20,301 nucleotides of DNA from an uncultured Muribaculaceae bacterium. GTDB lineage: Bacteria; Bacteroidota; Bacteroidia; Bacteroidales; Muribaculaceae. Shown here piece by piece: positions 1-6,739 of the stretch. The stretch spans positions 59,870-80,170 of the forward strand of contig CAJTUG010000002.1 in assembly GCA_910579605.1 (NCBI GenBank), in the 5' to 3' direction. The notes under the pieces were generated by a model. It ran no database searches and was not told the DNA's origin. It was given only the letters and a program-made list of their open reading frames with translations. The translations under genes and the position numbers were made by a program. How positions within the stretch are numbered: the stretch's first letter is position 1; each line of letters starts with the position of its first letter.

Positions 1-1075
1 TTTGTGTTGTAGACTCGTTCTCATGTCCAAGAGCATCGCTTATGGTGCTGATATCTATTTTCTTGAGCTTCGCTATTGAAGCCCATGTGTGGCGAGGTGT
101 GTAGGTACTTATATTAGATTTCACTCCTGCCAATTCGGCAATCTTTTTAAGATTTTTATTGGCATATCTCAATGCGTTCTCATATTGAGTGCGCTCGTCT
201 ATACCGGGCTTGGTTATTAGTGGCAATAAATATGGCGAATCTTCATCTGATGGATACCAGTCTATAATCGTTTTTATTTTAGGATGCATTTTAAGGCTTA
301 TTGTTTGCCCTGTTTTCTTTCTCTGGTATATAATACGCCCTCCTGTAAGATCGGTTTTCTTGAGAAAAACTATGTCTACAAACGGCATACCCATGCAGTA
401 AAAGCTCAGCATAAACATGTCGCGTGTGAATGAAAGACCTTTTGCATTTGCCAAGTCTACACTTTTTATGAGTGTAAGTTCAACCTCATTTATGGCACTC
501 TTGCGAGTCCTCGCAATTCCTGTTGGAATGCCTGCAAAAGGTTTATTATCCTTAACCAACCCTTCAGAAACCATCATCCTGTATACAGCACGGAGATGGC
601 GCAGATAGAAAGAGATTGTGTTGTCCATAAGACCTTTACTTGAAAGCCAACCATGGTATTTCATAATCAGCTCTGGATTTATATCCTCGGGCATGTGTTC
701 AGTGCCAGATGAGAACTGTTGGAAACTCATAAGAGTGGAATTGTAAGTTTTCATTCCACCTATGCGCCCATCCTTTTTTAAGTTTGCTATTTTTTTACGA
801 AAATATTCTTCAAACGTTTTCTTATTTTTTTTAGCTTCAAAAGCCTTGATTATATCAGCACATTCGTATGATTCACTGTTGTTATCCAATGTGTCTATTA
901 CTGCATATAGGAGTTTGAGATCATTGGTTATCAATTCATTTTTGAGCATATTTGCTTCTTGACAATATTGGTTTGTCAAAATTCTGCGAACGACGCGCTT
1001 GTGTATAATCTGGTAGAATACGCGTCCGCATCCGTCTATGCCGGGTGCTTTGATTTTTGCTTTAATAGTTGCCAT
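1..1075 (-). CDS. Tyrosine recombinase / site-specific integrase (partial, C-terminus beyond window)
   Basis: I translated this frame by hand from ATG 1075 down to base 1; it is open for 358 codons and runs off the window. The protein has a SAM-like core-binding domain (about residues 85-180, including KTFEEYFRKKIANLKKDGR) followed by a catalytic domain. Visible catalytic features are a lysine in QRKKTG (about K254), the Arg-II motif TPRHTWAS (R328, H329) and the GH of ALGHENESTTQ (H351). The nucleophilic Tyr, normally 8-10 residues after that GH, lies just outside the window. The usual Arg-I position reads FYCMGMPFVD (about M228), so the arginine is replaced. IntDOT of the Bacteroides element CTnDOT is known to lack Arg-I too. 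The family includes Bacteroidetes mobile-element integrases and phase-variation invertases; which kind this is cannot be told here. It is separated from the LysR gene by about 157 bases. Confidence 0.9.
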   Translation of the reverse strand, partial: MATIKAKIKAPGIDGCGRVFYQIIHKRVVRRILTNQYCQEANMLKNELITNDLKLLYAVIDTLDNNSESYECADIIKAFEAKKNKKTFEEYFRKKIANLKKDGRIGGMKTYNSTLMSFQQFSSGTEHMPEDINPELIMKYHGWLSSKGLMDNTISFYLRHLRAVYRMMVSEGLVKDNKPFAGIPTGIARTRKSAINEVELTLIKSVDLANAKGLSFTRDMFMLSFYCMGMPFVDIVFLKKTDLTGGRIIYQRKKTGQTISLKMHPKIKTIIDWYPSDEDSPYLLPLITKPGIDERTQYENALRYANKNLKKIAELAGVKSNISTYTPRHTWASIAKLKKIDISTISDALGHENESTTQ

Positions 1076-1132
1076 ACCCTGTATAATTAGAATTTATGAA
1101 ATTGAGTTATAAATCCTAAGCACGAGTAAAAT

Positions 1133-1186
1133 TGGGAATTATTATTAAGCAAAAGATAAATTCAGTTAAGTACTGGGAATAATTAT
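1133..1186. repeat. Imperfect direct repeat upstream of the recombinase
   Basis: Two similar AT-rich words, TGGGAATTATTATT (1133-1146) and TGGGAATAATTAT (1174-1186), lie about 41 bases apart in the gap between the recombinase and LysR genes. They differ by a small indel. Sites like this could be arm-type recombinase binding sites or operators, but in AT-rich intergenic DNA they may be chance. Confidence 0.25.
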
Positions 1187-1232
1187 GGAATAAGGTTTGT
1201 AAAAATGTTATGACAATATGACTTTTGTAGAA

Positions 1233-2132
1233 TCATAGCCATGCGTTTTGACGTTCTTTTACTGCAATTGATTCTCCAAGCATGCGTACAAATTCTAACA
1301 TAGATTTTTTGCGGTAAGAATCTTTAAGTATGTGTATACATCCTGTCATTTCATTGTTTGCAACATCAAGAGGAATTGCCTTAACACCGCTTTCGTTGTG
1401 TGTGGTAGCTTCCGATAGAACTGAGACAAGGGTGCTTTGCCGTAGTAATTTGAGCAGAATATTTACCTCGTTAAGCTCTATGATTGTACGTAGTTTTATA
1501 TGGGGCGACAGAACGCTGTCGAATGCGTATCGTGCTTGCAAGCCTTTAGATGGGAGCGCGAGGTCGTATTTTTCAAGTTCATGAAGCGATATTCGGCTCT
1601 TTTGGGCAAGCGGATGATGAGCACCGACAACCACAGAAAGATAGTTTTGGAATAGAATGTGAGATTCAATTCCTTTGATATTTTCTATTGGTCGGAACGC
1701 AAGTACAAAATCAACGGTTCTTAATCGGAGCTGTTCCATCAATTCATTCATTGGCTTGTAAAGTATATTGAGTCTTATTTTAGGGTAAGCCTTCATGAAT
1801 GAGAGGATGGTTTCTGTGAGTATGGGGCTAAAAGAGTATGTTACACCTATATTCAATGTCCCTGTAGCTAACCGGTTAAGATCGTTTATTCTCGTAGTGC
1901 ATAATTCAGATTCATATATAGCTTGTTTTGCGTTTTCAAGGATTATTTGTCCGGCTTCTGTAAGCGCTACGCTATGGCTGCTCCTTGTGAGTAGTGGCTC
2001 TCCAAGTTCATCTTCAAGCTGTTTTATTTGCTGCGACAATGTGCTTTGCGTTACGAAAAGAGATTTTGCTGCTTCCGAGAAATTAAGTGTCTCTGCAATT
2101 TTAACGAAATATCTGAGTTGTCGTAGTTCCAT
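1233..2132 (-). CDS. LysR-family transcriptional regulator
   Basis: A 299-residue protein of standard LysR length. Residues 1-60 form the winged helix-turn-helix, with the family pattern MELRQLRYFVKIAETLNFSE, then AAKSLFVTQSTLSQQIKQLE and the GEPLLTRSSHSVALTEAG segment. Residues from about 90 to 290 form the periplasmic-binding-protein-like effector domain (LNIGVTYSFSPI onward). It is a cytoplasmic DNA-binding activator or repressor that responds to a small ligand, which I cannot name. The gene lies 49 bases downstream of the two ThrE-type exporter genes on the same strand. By analogy with other LysR genes beside transporters, it may control that exporter, but no operator is evident. Confidence 0.93.
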   Translation of the reverse strand: MELRQLRYFVKIAETLNFSEAAKSLFVTQSTLSQQIKQLEDELGEPLLTRSSHSVALTEAGQIILENAKQAIYESELCTTRINDLNRLATGTLNIGVTYSFSPILTETILSFMKAYPKIRLNILYKPMNELMEQLRLRTVDFVLAFRPIENIKGIESHILFQNYLSVVVGAHHPLAQKSRISLHELEKYDLALPSKGLQARYAFDSVLSPHIKLRTIIELNEVNILLKLLRQSTLVSVLSEATTHNESGVKAIPLDVANNEMTGCIHILKDSYRKKSMLEFVRMLGESIAVKERQNAWL

Positions 2133-2181
2133 CTGTAGTTACTTAATGTGCCGTAAAGATAATGACTTTATATGGAAAATC

Positions 2182-2661
2182 CTATCTTGTGGCCTGAAAA
2201 GAAATTTTTTTGAAAATGAAAATTGGAGCAACAGCACCTATTACCATACATAAAAGTATGCAACAACATGTAGTTGCATTGTACCATAACAGGAAAAAAT
2301 TATTGTTGAAGGATACTTGTTCTTTAGAAAATATGCAAACTGCCAATCCCAAGAAAGTTTTGTAGGCATATACCCCGGGAATCATTGGCAGCAATGATGG
2401 GAAAAGATATGTCTCGGCAGGAATCTTAGACAACGGAGAAACGAGAACAGCCATTAAGCCGACAGTAAAAGAAGCAATAAGGGTAGCAGGAATTATATGC
2501 ATTTCATATCCTGTATTCATTAGGACATAACGCAGAGAGTGGCTGGCTGCCGCAATAATGGCGCAATATAAAAATGCCCTATGGGGCGGACGGCTTATAG
2601 CGGCAAACCCGATTGCAGCTATTGCTGAAAATAATGCGTCTTGAAAAATTCGTTCTATCAT
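2182..2661 (-). CDS. ThrE/YjjB-type exporter subunit, C-terminal-domain protein
   Basis: A 159-residue hydrophobic protein with about four or five membrane segments. It matches the short half of the split threonine/serine exporter family (DUF3815, YjjB-like). Typical features are the N-terminal amphipathic start, AAIGFAAISRPPHRAF, and the motif LFPSLLPMIPGVYAYKTFLG. In Escherichia coli the YjjP-YjjB pair has been reported to export succinate, and in Corynebacterium ThrE exports threonine and serine; the substrate here is unknown. It starts 12 bases after the YjjP-like partner gene ends, which supports co-expression and formation of a two-subunit inner-membrane exporter. Confidence 0.85.
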   Translation of the reverse strand: MIERIFQDALFSAIAAIGFAAISRPPHRAFLYCAIIAAASHSLRYVLMNTGYEMHIIPATLIASFTVGLMAVLVSPLSKIPAETYLFPSLLPMIPGVYAYKTFLGLAVCIFSKEQVSFNNNFFLLWYNATTCCCILLCMVIGAVAPIFIFKKISFQATR

Positions 2662-2673
2662 AATATTTCTATT

Positions 2674-3480
2674 TTAGAATAAATTTGTGTTCATAAGCAA
2701 TGAGCCGATGTATAGTCCAATAGAAATACAACAAGTAAGGATAACGGCATCTGTAAATCGGGCAAATGAACAAAGATAACGGCGGTAAAGCATGTCGCTG
2801 AAAGAATTGAGGAGCGGTATACCTGGCACAAGATACAGCACACTGCTGCTCAAAGATATTTCCGGAGTTGTGCCCACTGCAAAAAGGATATCTGTAGACC
2901 CTATTACAGAAGATACCATGGAGCAGATTATGAAAACAAGCCTTACATCCATTTTTCTGGATGTAAGCCATGTCTTTGTATAGTAACCGGCGAAGCAGGA
3001 AATCCCCACAATAATCATGGCAATAATATCTCCACCGAAAAGGCGGCAGAACGATGCATTAGCCAACATTACAAGCAAGATTGTGAACAACTTATTTTGT
3101 CCGGTAACTATGATTATTTTGTTGTATTTGTCAATAGCCTTGTATAAATCTATTTTTTTGTCTGCAATTTCCCAACTCAGTCGGCTCAACTCAGTAATTA
3201 CTGAAAAGTTTATTCCTGTATCAGGGACTGATGCAATTGCAGTTTGTATTTCACATGTTTGCTCATCTAAAATGGTGATATGAATATGTCGCGGCATTAT
3301 AGTCATTTCCGCTTTCATGCCGTAGGAAGATGCAATACGACATATATTTTTGTCGAGGCGAATGCATGTAGCCCCGGAAGCTAATAGATGAGCGCCATAG
3401 TCTGCAAGGAAGGAGCAAAGATCATTTACCGATTGCTTTGAGGTATTAGAGGTCTTCAAAATCATCGTAGTCCAAATCAT
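2674..3480 (-). CDS. ThrE/YjjP-type exporter subunit, large-domain protein
   Basis: A 268-residue protein. Residues 15-110 are a soluble cytoplasmic domain starting with helix SVNDLCSFLADYGAHLLASG. The rest has about five membrane segments. The family signature PGIPLLNSFSDMLYRRYLC is near residues 220-240, followed by SFARFTDA. It is the partner of the YjjB-like protein encoded 12 bases downstream. I give the longest ATG (3480). A second in-frame ATG at 3465 fits the domain equally well and reduces the overlap with the upstream small gene from 35 to 20 bases. Function: secondary export of small carboxylates or amino acids across the inner membrane; substrate not predictable. Confidence 0.88.
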   Translation of the reverse strand: MIWTTMILKTSNTSKQSVNDLCSFLADYGAHLLASGATCIRLDKNICRIASSYGMKAEMTIMPRHIHITILDEQTCEIQTAIASVPDTGINFSVITELSRLSWEIADKKIDLYKAIDKYNKIIIVTGQNKLFTILLVMLANASFCRLFGGDIIAMIIVGISCFAGYYTKTWLTSRKMDVRLVFIICSMVSSVIGSTDILFAVGTTPEISLSSSVLYLVPGIPLLNSFSDMLYRRYLCSFARFTDAVILTCCISIGLYIGSLLMNTNLF

Positions 3481-3685
3481 CTGTTTTTTCGTGTGTAGGA
3501 TCCCCGGGAATAAAGAATATTTCTCGTTCTTTGCTTATATCAAACAAGCGGCAATGTTTGTTCTTGAGATGAAGCTTACAAGCTCTTATCGCATCTATAA
3601 TGATGATCAATAAAACGGCTGCAATAATGCAAGCCCAAGAAAGAAATGCAGTGTTCATGATTAAATTTTTTGAATTCATCTGCAA
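3446..3685 (-). CDS. Small single-pass membrane protein, unknown function
   Basis: A 79-codon frame. It has one clear membrane segment (about residues 14-32, ending in AAVLLIIIIDAI), then a basic/Cys-containing stretch and a strongly acidic tail (DDLDYDDFEDL). No family is recognised. Its 3' end overlaps the start of the YjjP-like gene in another frame, which suggests translational coupling if it is real. Possible starts are ATG 3685, 3679 and 3658. A near-consensus -7 element (TTCCTTTG, complement of 3683-3690) would favour 3679 or 3658. Real topology and position at the head of an operon speak for it; short length and lack of homology speak against. Confidence 0.5.
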   Translation of the reverse strand: MQMNSKNLIMNTAFLSWACIIAAVLLIIIIDAIRACKLHLKNKHCRLFDISKEREIFFIPGDPTHEKTDDLDYDDFEDL

Positions 3686-3852
3686 AGGAACTATGAATTA
3701 TAGCGATAGAAAAGTGTTTTCTATGGTAAAAATCTATAGCAGATATTGAAAATGCACATAGCAGGGGACTGTTAGATGATATTGTCAAATTGTTTCTCAA
3801 ATTACTCATGGAAAATATATTATTGTCTTGCCTTATATTCGGTTCTATTTGT

Positions 3853-3860
3853 TAATTTTG
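3853..3860 (+). promoter_or_regulatory. Candidate Bacteroidetes -7 element of the envelope operon
   Basis: TAATTTTG is an exact TAnnTTTG match 44 bases before the lipoprotein start codon at 3905. The -33 region at the right distance has only a partial match (CTTG/TTGC rather than TTTG), so the promoter is plausible but not strong. Confidence 0.4.
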
Positions 3861-3904
3861 TATCGGATTACGCAATAAGGTGCGTGTTTAGACGTTTTTT
3901 TAAT

Positions 3905-4360
3905 ATGAAAAGAATAAAAATCATAGCGTTATGTGCAGTTGCTGCAATTCTATTAGGTAGTTGCGGCGGTGCTAAACTTGCAACAGCAAACGAGCAAATG
4001 GAGCGTGGAGAGTATTATGACGCTTCAAAAACATATCGCAAAATATATAATAAACTAACAAAAAAGGAGGAGCGACCGCTTCGTGGAGAGGTAGCTTTTA
4101 AATTGGCTGAGTGCCACAGGCATATAAACCAATTTGCTCGTGCTGCAGCAGCATATCAGAATGCAGCCAGATATGGCTACGGAGATTCTACGATATATCT
4201 TCTTACTGCACGTATGCAGCATGCCGAAGGTAAATATGCTCCGGCAGTGGCAGCATATAAAGAATATCTCAAGTGGCATCCAGATGATAAATTGGCACAA
4301 AACGGACTGATAGGAGCGCAGATGGCTCTTGAAAAAAAGGCGCTACCCGATATGTGGTGA
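3905..4360 (+). CDS. PorE-like TPR lipoprotein, N-terminal part (zero frame before -1 frameshift)
   Basis: The true start is ATG 3905, not the upstream in-frame ATG at 3776, because a lipoprotein signal peptide begins there. It consists of MKRIK, a hydrophobic core and lipobox LLGSC with acylated Cys20. Residues 25-145 are tetratricopeptide-like helices (ANEQMERGEYYDASKTYRKI; AAAYQNAARYGYGDSTIYLL; KYAPAVAAYKEYLKWHPDD). The zero frame stops at 4358-4360, six codons after the heptamer A AAA AAG (4333-4339). Slipping back one base there continues directly into the PD40-OmpA frame as EKK-GATRYVVKQSKLFNSRR, which is the expected family sequence. The full product would be about 655 residues with the PorE layout: lipoprotein, TPR, beta-propeller, carboxypeptidase-regulatory-like domain, OmpA-like domain. 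Alternatives are an assembly or sequencing homopolymer error (8 A instead of 7) or a decaying gene. Confidence 0.85.
   Translation: MKRIKIIALCAVAAILLGSCGGAKLATANEQMERGEYYDASKTYRKIYNKLTKKEERPLRGEVAFKLAECHRHINQFARAAAAYQNAARYGYGDSTIYLLTARMQHAEGKYAPAVAAYKEYLKWHPDDKLAQNGLIGAQMALEKKALPDMW
4333..4339 (+). other. A AAA AAG slippery heptamer (candidate -1 frameshift site)
   Basis: In the zero frame the codons read ctt gaa aaa aag gcg, so the heptamer A AAA AAG sits exactly in the phase used by E. coli dnaX and several insertion sequences. The -1 frame has a stop (TGA 4330-4332) immediately before the heptamer, so the two frames overlap only at 4333-4357. No strong stimulators were found. A GGAG lies at 4313-4316, 16 bases upstream, and only a weak TACC/GGTG pairing lies downstream. 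The same A7 run could also support transcriptional slippage or be a sequencing error. Confidence 0.5.
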
Positions 4361-5871
4361 AGCAGTCCAAACTTTTCAACTCTCGACGAGCTGATTATTC
4401 ACCAATGTACTTGGACCGTTCCCTCGACCAAATTTATTTCACCACAACAAACGAGAAGGTTACAGGCTCGCATCGCAGCGAGATAACAGGAATGAAAAAA
4501 GGTGATATCTGGTTTGCTGCAAAGAACGAGCGCGGCGAATGGAAACGCCCCGAGGCCGTTGAAGGCGAACTCAACAGCGAGGTTGATGAAGGCACACCGG
4601 CATTTTCACCCGATGGTTCTACTATGTACTTGAGCAAAGCCCGTCGCGAACCCAATGCAAATACAGGAGTGGAAATATATACATCTCAGAGATCTGATGC
4701 AAAATGGAGTGCACCGGTAAAATTTGAGATCACTGCAGACACTCTGTCAAGCTATGCTCACCCAGCAGTATCTCCCGACGGTAATTGGCTTTATTTCACC
4801 TCCGATATGCCTGGAGGTCAAGGCGGATATGATATTTGGAGAATAAACTTGAAAGAGCGCCAAGGTTCTCTTGAGAATTTAGGCGAATGGATAAATACTC
4901 CTGGCGACGAAATGTTTCCAACGTTTCGCTCCGATTCTGTGTTTTATTTTTCCTCCGATGGTCATCCGGGCTATGGAGGTCTTGATATTTTCCGTGCTCA
5001 ACAGACAAAGTCTGGCGGTTGGTCTGTTGCAAATATGGGTACTCCGGTAAATTCTTCAAGCGACGATTTCGGTATGACATTTGGCGAAGGTGAATCAGGG
5101 TTCTTCAGTTCCAACAGGACCGACAACCGAGGATACGACCATATTTATTCTTTTGAATTGCCCGAATTGAAGATTATTATATCGGGGTGGGTACTTGATA
5201 AAGACGAGGAGCCTGTTCCAAATGCGGTTATCCGCATTGTAGGCGACGATGGCTCAAATCAAAAGCAGTTTGCACGCAATGATGGCTCATTTTCGTTTCC
5301 TTTAGATAGAGGCGTGAGATATGTGATGCTTGCAGGTGCTAAGGGTTATTTGAATGCAAAGCAAGAATTTACTTCCGACACGGCAGAAGAAGACGCCGAA
5401 TATGGCGTTGATTTCATTTTGGCCTCTATAAATAAACCGGTTGTTATAGATAATATTTTCTATGACTACGATGCAGCAACTTTACGTCCTGAATCCAAAA
5501 CAGCGCTTGATGAAATGGCACAGGTGCTTCGCGATAATCCTAATGTTACTATAGAAATGGCTTCGCACACAGATAGGCATGGTTCTGATACTTACAACAT
5601 CAATTTATCATCACGCAGGGCTCAATCGGTTATAGATTATCTTATTTCGGTGGGTATTGCGCCCGACCGTTTGCAAAGTCAAGGTTATGGTAAATCACGC
5701 CCAAAAACAATTACGAAGAAACTTGCACGTGAATTTCCCCAGTTTAAAGAAGGCGATGTCCTCACAGAAGAATATATTCTCGCGTTGCCGCAAACAGATC
5801 AGGATACTGCCGACCAGATAAACAGACGCACAGAGTTCCAAGTACTTTCGATTGATTACCAGATGTATTGA
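4354..5871 (+). CDS. PorE-like PD40 / OmpA-domain protein, C-terminal part (-1 frame)
   Basis: This frame is open from 4333. The only early start is GTG 4354, and without the upstream part the protein has no signal peptide, so it is best read as the continuation of the lipoprotein at 3905. PD40/WD40-like propeller repeats appear as TPAFSPDGSTMYLS, HPAVSPDGNWLYFTSD, FPTFRSDSVFYFSSDG and FGEGESGFFSSNR. A carboxypeptidase-regulatory-like beta domain follows (ISGWVLDKDEEPVPNAVIRI). The C-terminal OmpA-like peptidoglycan-binding domain has IFYDYDAATLRPES, SHTDRHGSDTYNINLSSRRA and NRRTEFQVLS. In Porphyromonas, PorE is a periplasmic/outer-membrane lipoprotein tied to the type IX secretion apparatus; in other Bacteroidales the role of such paralogues is less certain. 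It should anchor an envelope complex to peptidoglycan. Confidence 0.88.
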   Translation: MVKQSKLFNSRRADYSPMYLDRSLDQIYFTTTNEKVTGSHRSEITGMKKGDIWFAAKNERGEWKRPEAVEGELNSEVDEGTPAFSPDGSTMYLSKARREPNANTGVEIYTSQRSDAKWSAPVKFEITADTLSSYAHPAVSPDGNWLYFTSDMPGGQGGYDIWRINLKERQGSLENLGEWINTPGDEMFPTFRSDSVFYFSSDGHPGYGGLDIFRAQQTKSGGWSVANMGTPVNSSSDDFGMTFGEGESGFFSSNRTDNRGYDHIYSFELPELKIIISGWVLDKDEEPVPNAVIRIVGDDGSNQKQFARNDGSFSFPLDRGVRYVMLAGAKGYLNAKQEFTSDTAEEDAEYGVDFILASINKPVVIDNIFYDYDAATLRPESKTALDEMAQVLRDNPNVTIEMASHTDRHGSDTYNINLSSRRAQSVIDYLISVGIAPDRLQSQGYGKSRPKTITKKLAREFPQFKEGDVLTEEYILALPQTDQDTADQINRRTEFQVLSIDYQMY

Positions 5872-5876
5872 GCATA

Positions 5877-6737
5877 ATGAAATTCCGAACGGAAATAAGT
5901 TTGAAAAAATCCGAACTCAATATCACGCATAGCACCGGCTTGTTGATGTTGGGTTCTTGTTTCACCGATAATGTAGGCGCTTTATTGGCTCGTGATGGTT
6001 TTGACGTATCATGTAATCCATTGGGAGCGCTTTATAACCCATTGTCTATTGCAACTTGTCTTGAACGTGCAATAAATGCAGATTTGTATACAGATGCAGA
6101 TCTTACATCTGGCCCCAGAGGTTTCCATTGCTTGGACTATGCCTCTCGCTTTAGTTCACCTATAGCATCAAAAGTGCTGGAAGATGTCAATTCTGGCATT
6201 TCGGAAATACATGACAAACTATGCAAACCCTCTGTGGCTATAATTACATTTGGGACCTCATTTGTCTTTGAGCGATCAGATCATCCCGGATGCGTTGTTG
6301 GTAACTGCCATAAATTCCCGGCTAATTTCTTTGTTCGTCGCATGGCTTTGGCTAACGAATCAGTGGAAATATGGAAGCGGATTATTTCGGCGATACAATC
6401 TGTTGAAAAGTTCATATTCACAGTCAGTCCTATTCGCCATATGGCCGACGGCTTTCATGGAAATACAATAAGCAAGGCAAACCTTCATTTGTGTATAGAG
6501 CAGCTTGTTGAGGCTTTCCCCGAAAGAGTGGAGTATTTTCCTGCTTATGAGATTATGATGGACGATTTGAGAGATTATCGTTTCTACGACAAGGACATGG
6601 TTCATCCATCGGATCTGGCTGTTGAATACATATATGAAATTTTTACGGAAACATATTTTGGGCGTCAAACCATTGAGCAAGCTCGTGTTTTCAGAAAGGA
6701 AGCTGCAAGGGCGGCTCACCGTCAAATTTTATCATAG
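5877..6737 (+). CDS. GSCFA-domain protein (SGNH-hydrolase-like)
   Basis: A 286-residue protein with the family name motif near the N-terminus (LMLGSCFTDNVG, Ser27) and the late motif KDMVHPSDLAVEYIYE, giving Asp240 and His243. These fit the Ser...Asp-x-x-His layout of SGNH/GDSL-type hydrolases, to which GSCFA proteins are related. The preceding block SVAIITFGTSFVFE may supply an oxyanion residue. No signal peptide is seen. The ATG at 5877 is preferred over an upstream TTG at 5868 because it lies just after the upstream stop (5869-5871). The gene sits between a peptidoglycan-anchored lipoprotein and the MurF-Alr fusion, 2 bases before the latter, so a role in envelope or glycan ester metabolism is a reasonable guess. 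The substrate is unknown. Confidence 0.9.
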   Translation: MKFRTEISLKKSELNITHSTGLLMLGSCFTDNVGALLARDGFDVSCNPLGALYNPLSIATCLERAINADLYTDADLTSGPRGFHCLDYASRFSSPIASKVLEDVNSGISEIHDKLCKPSVAIITFGTSFVFERSDHPGCVVGNCHKFPANFFVRRMALANESVEIWKRIISAIQSVEKFIFTVSPIRHMADGFHGNTISKANLHLCIEQLVEAFPERVEYFPAYEIMMDDLRDYRFYDKDMVHPSDLAVEYIYEIFTETYFGRQTIEQARVFRKEAARAAHRQILS

Positions 6738-6739
6738 AC

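Noticed and set aside
1795..2253. 152-codon open frame on the plus strand
   Set aside because: Antisense to the helix-turn-helix region of the LysR gene; composition follows from the opposite strand.
3776..3904. 43-residue N-terminal extension of the PorE-like lipoprotein
   Set aside because: The lipoprotein signal peptide begins at ATG 3905, and the candidate promoter element at 3853-3860 lies inside the extension.
4342..4362. Downstream stem-loop to stimulate frameshifting
   Set aside because: Only a weak four-pair TACC/GGTG stem with an eight-base loop can be drawn; it is not convincing as a stimulator.
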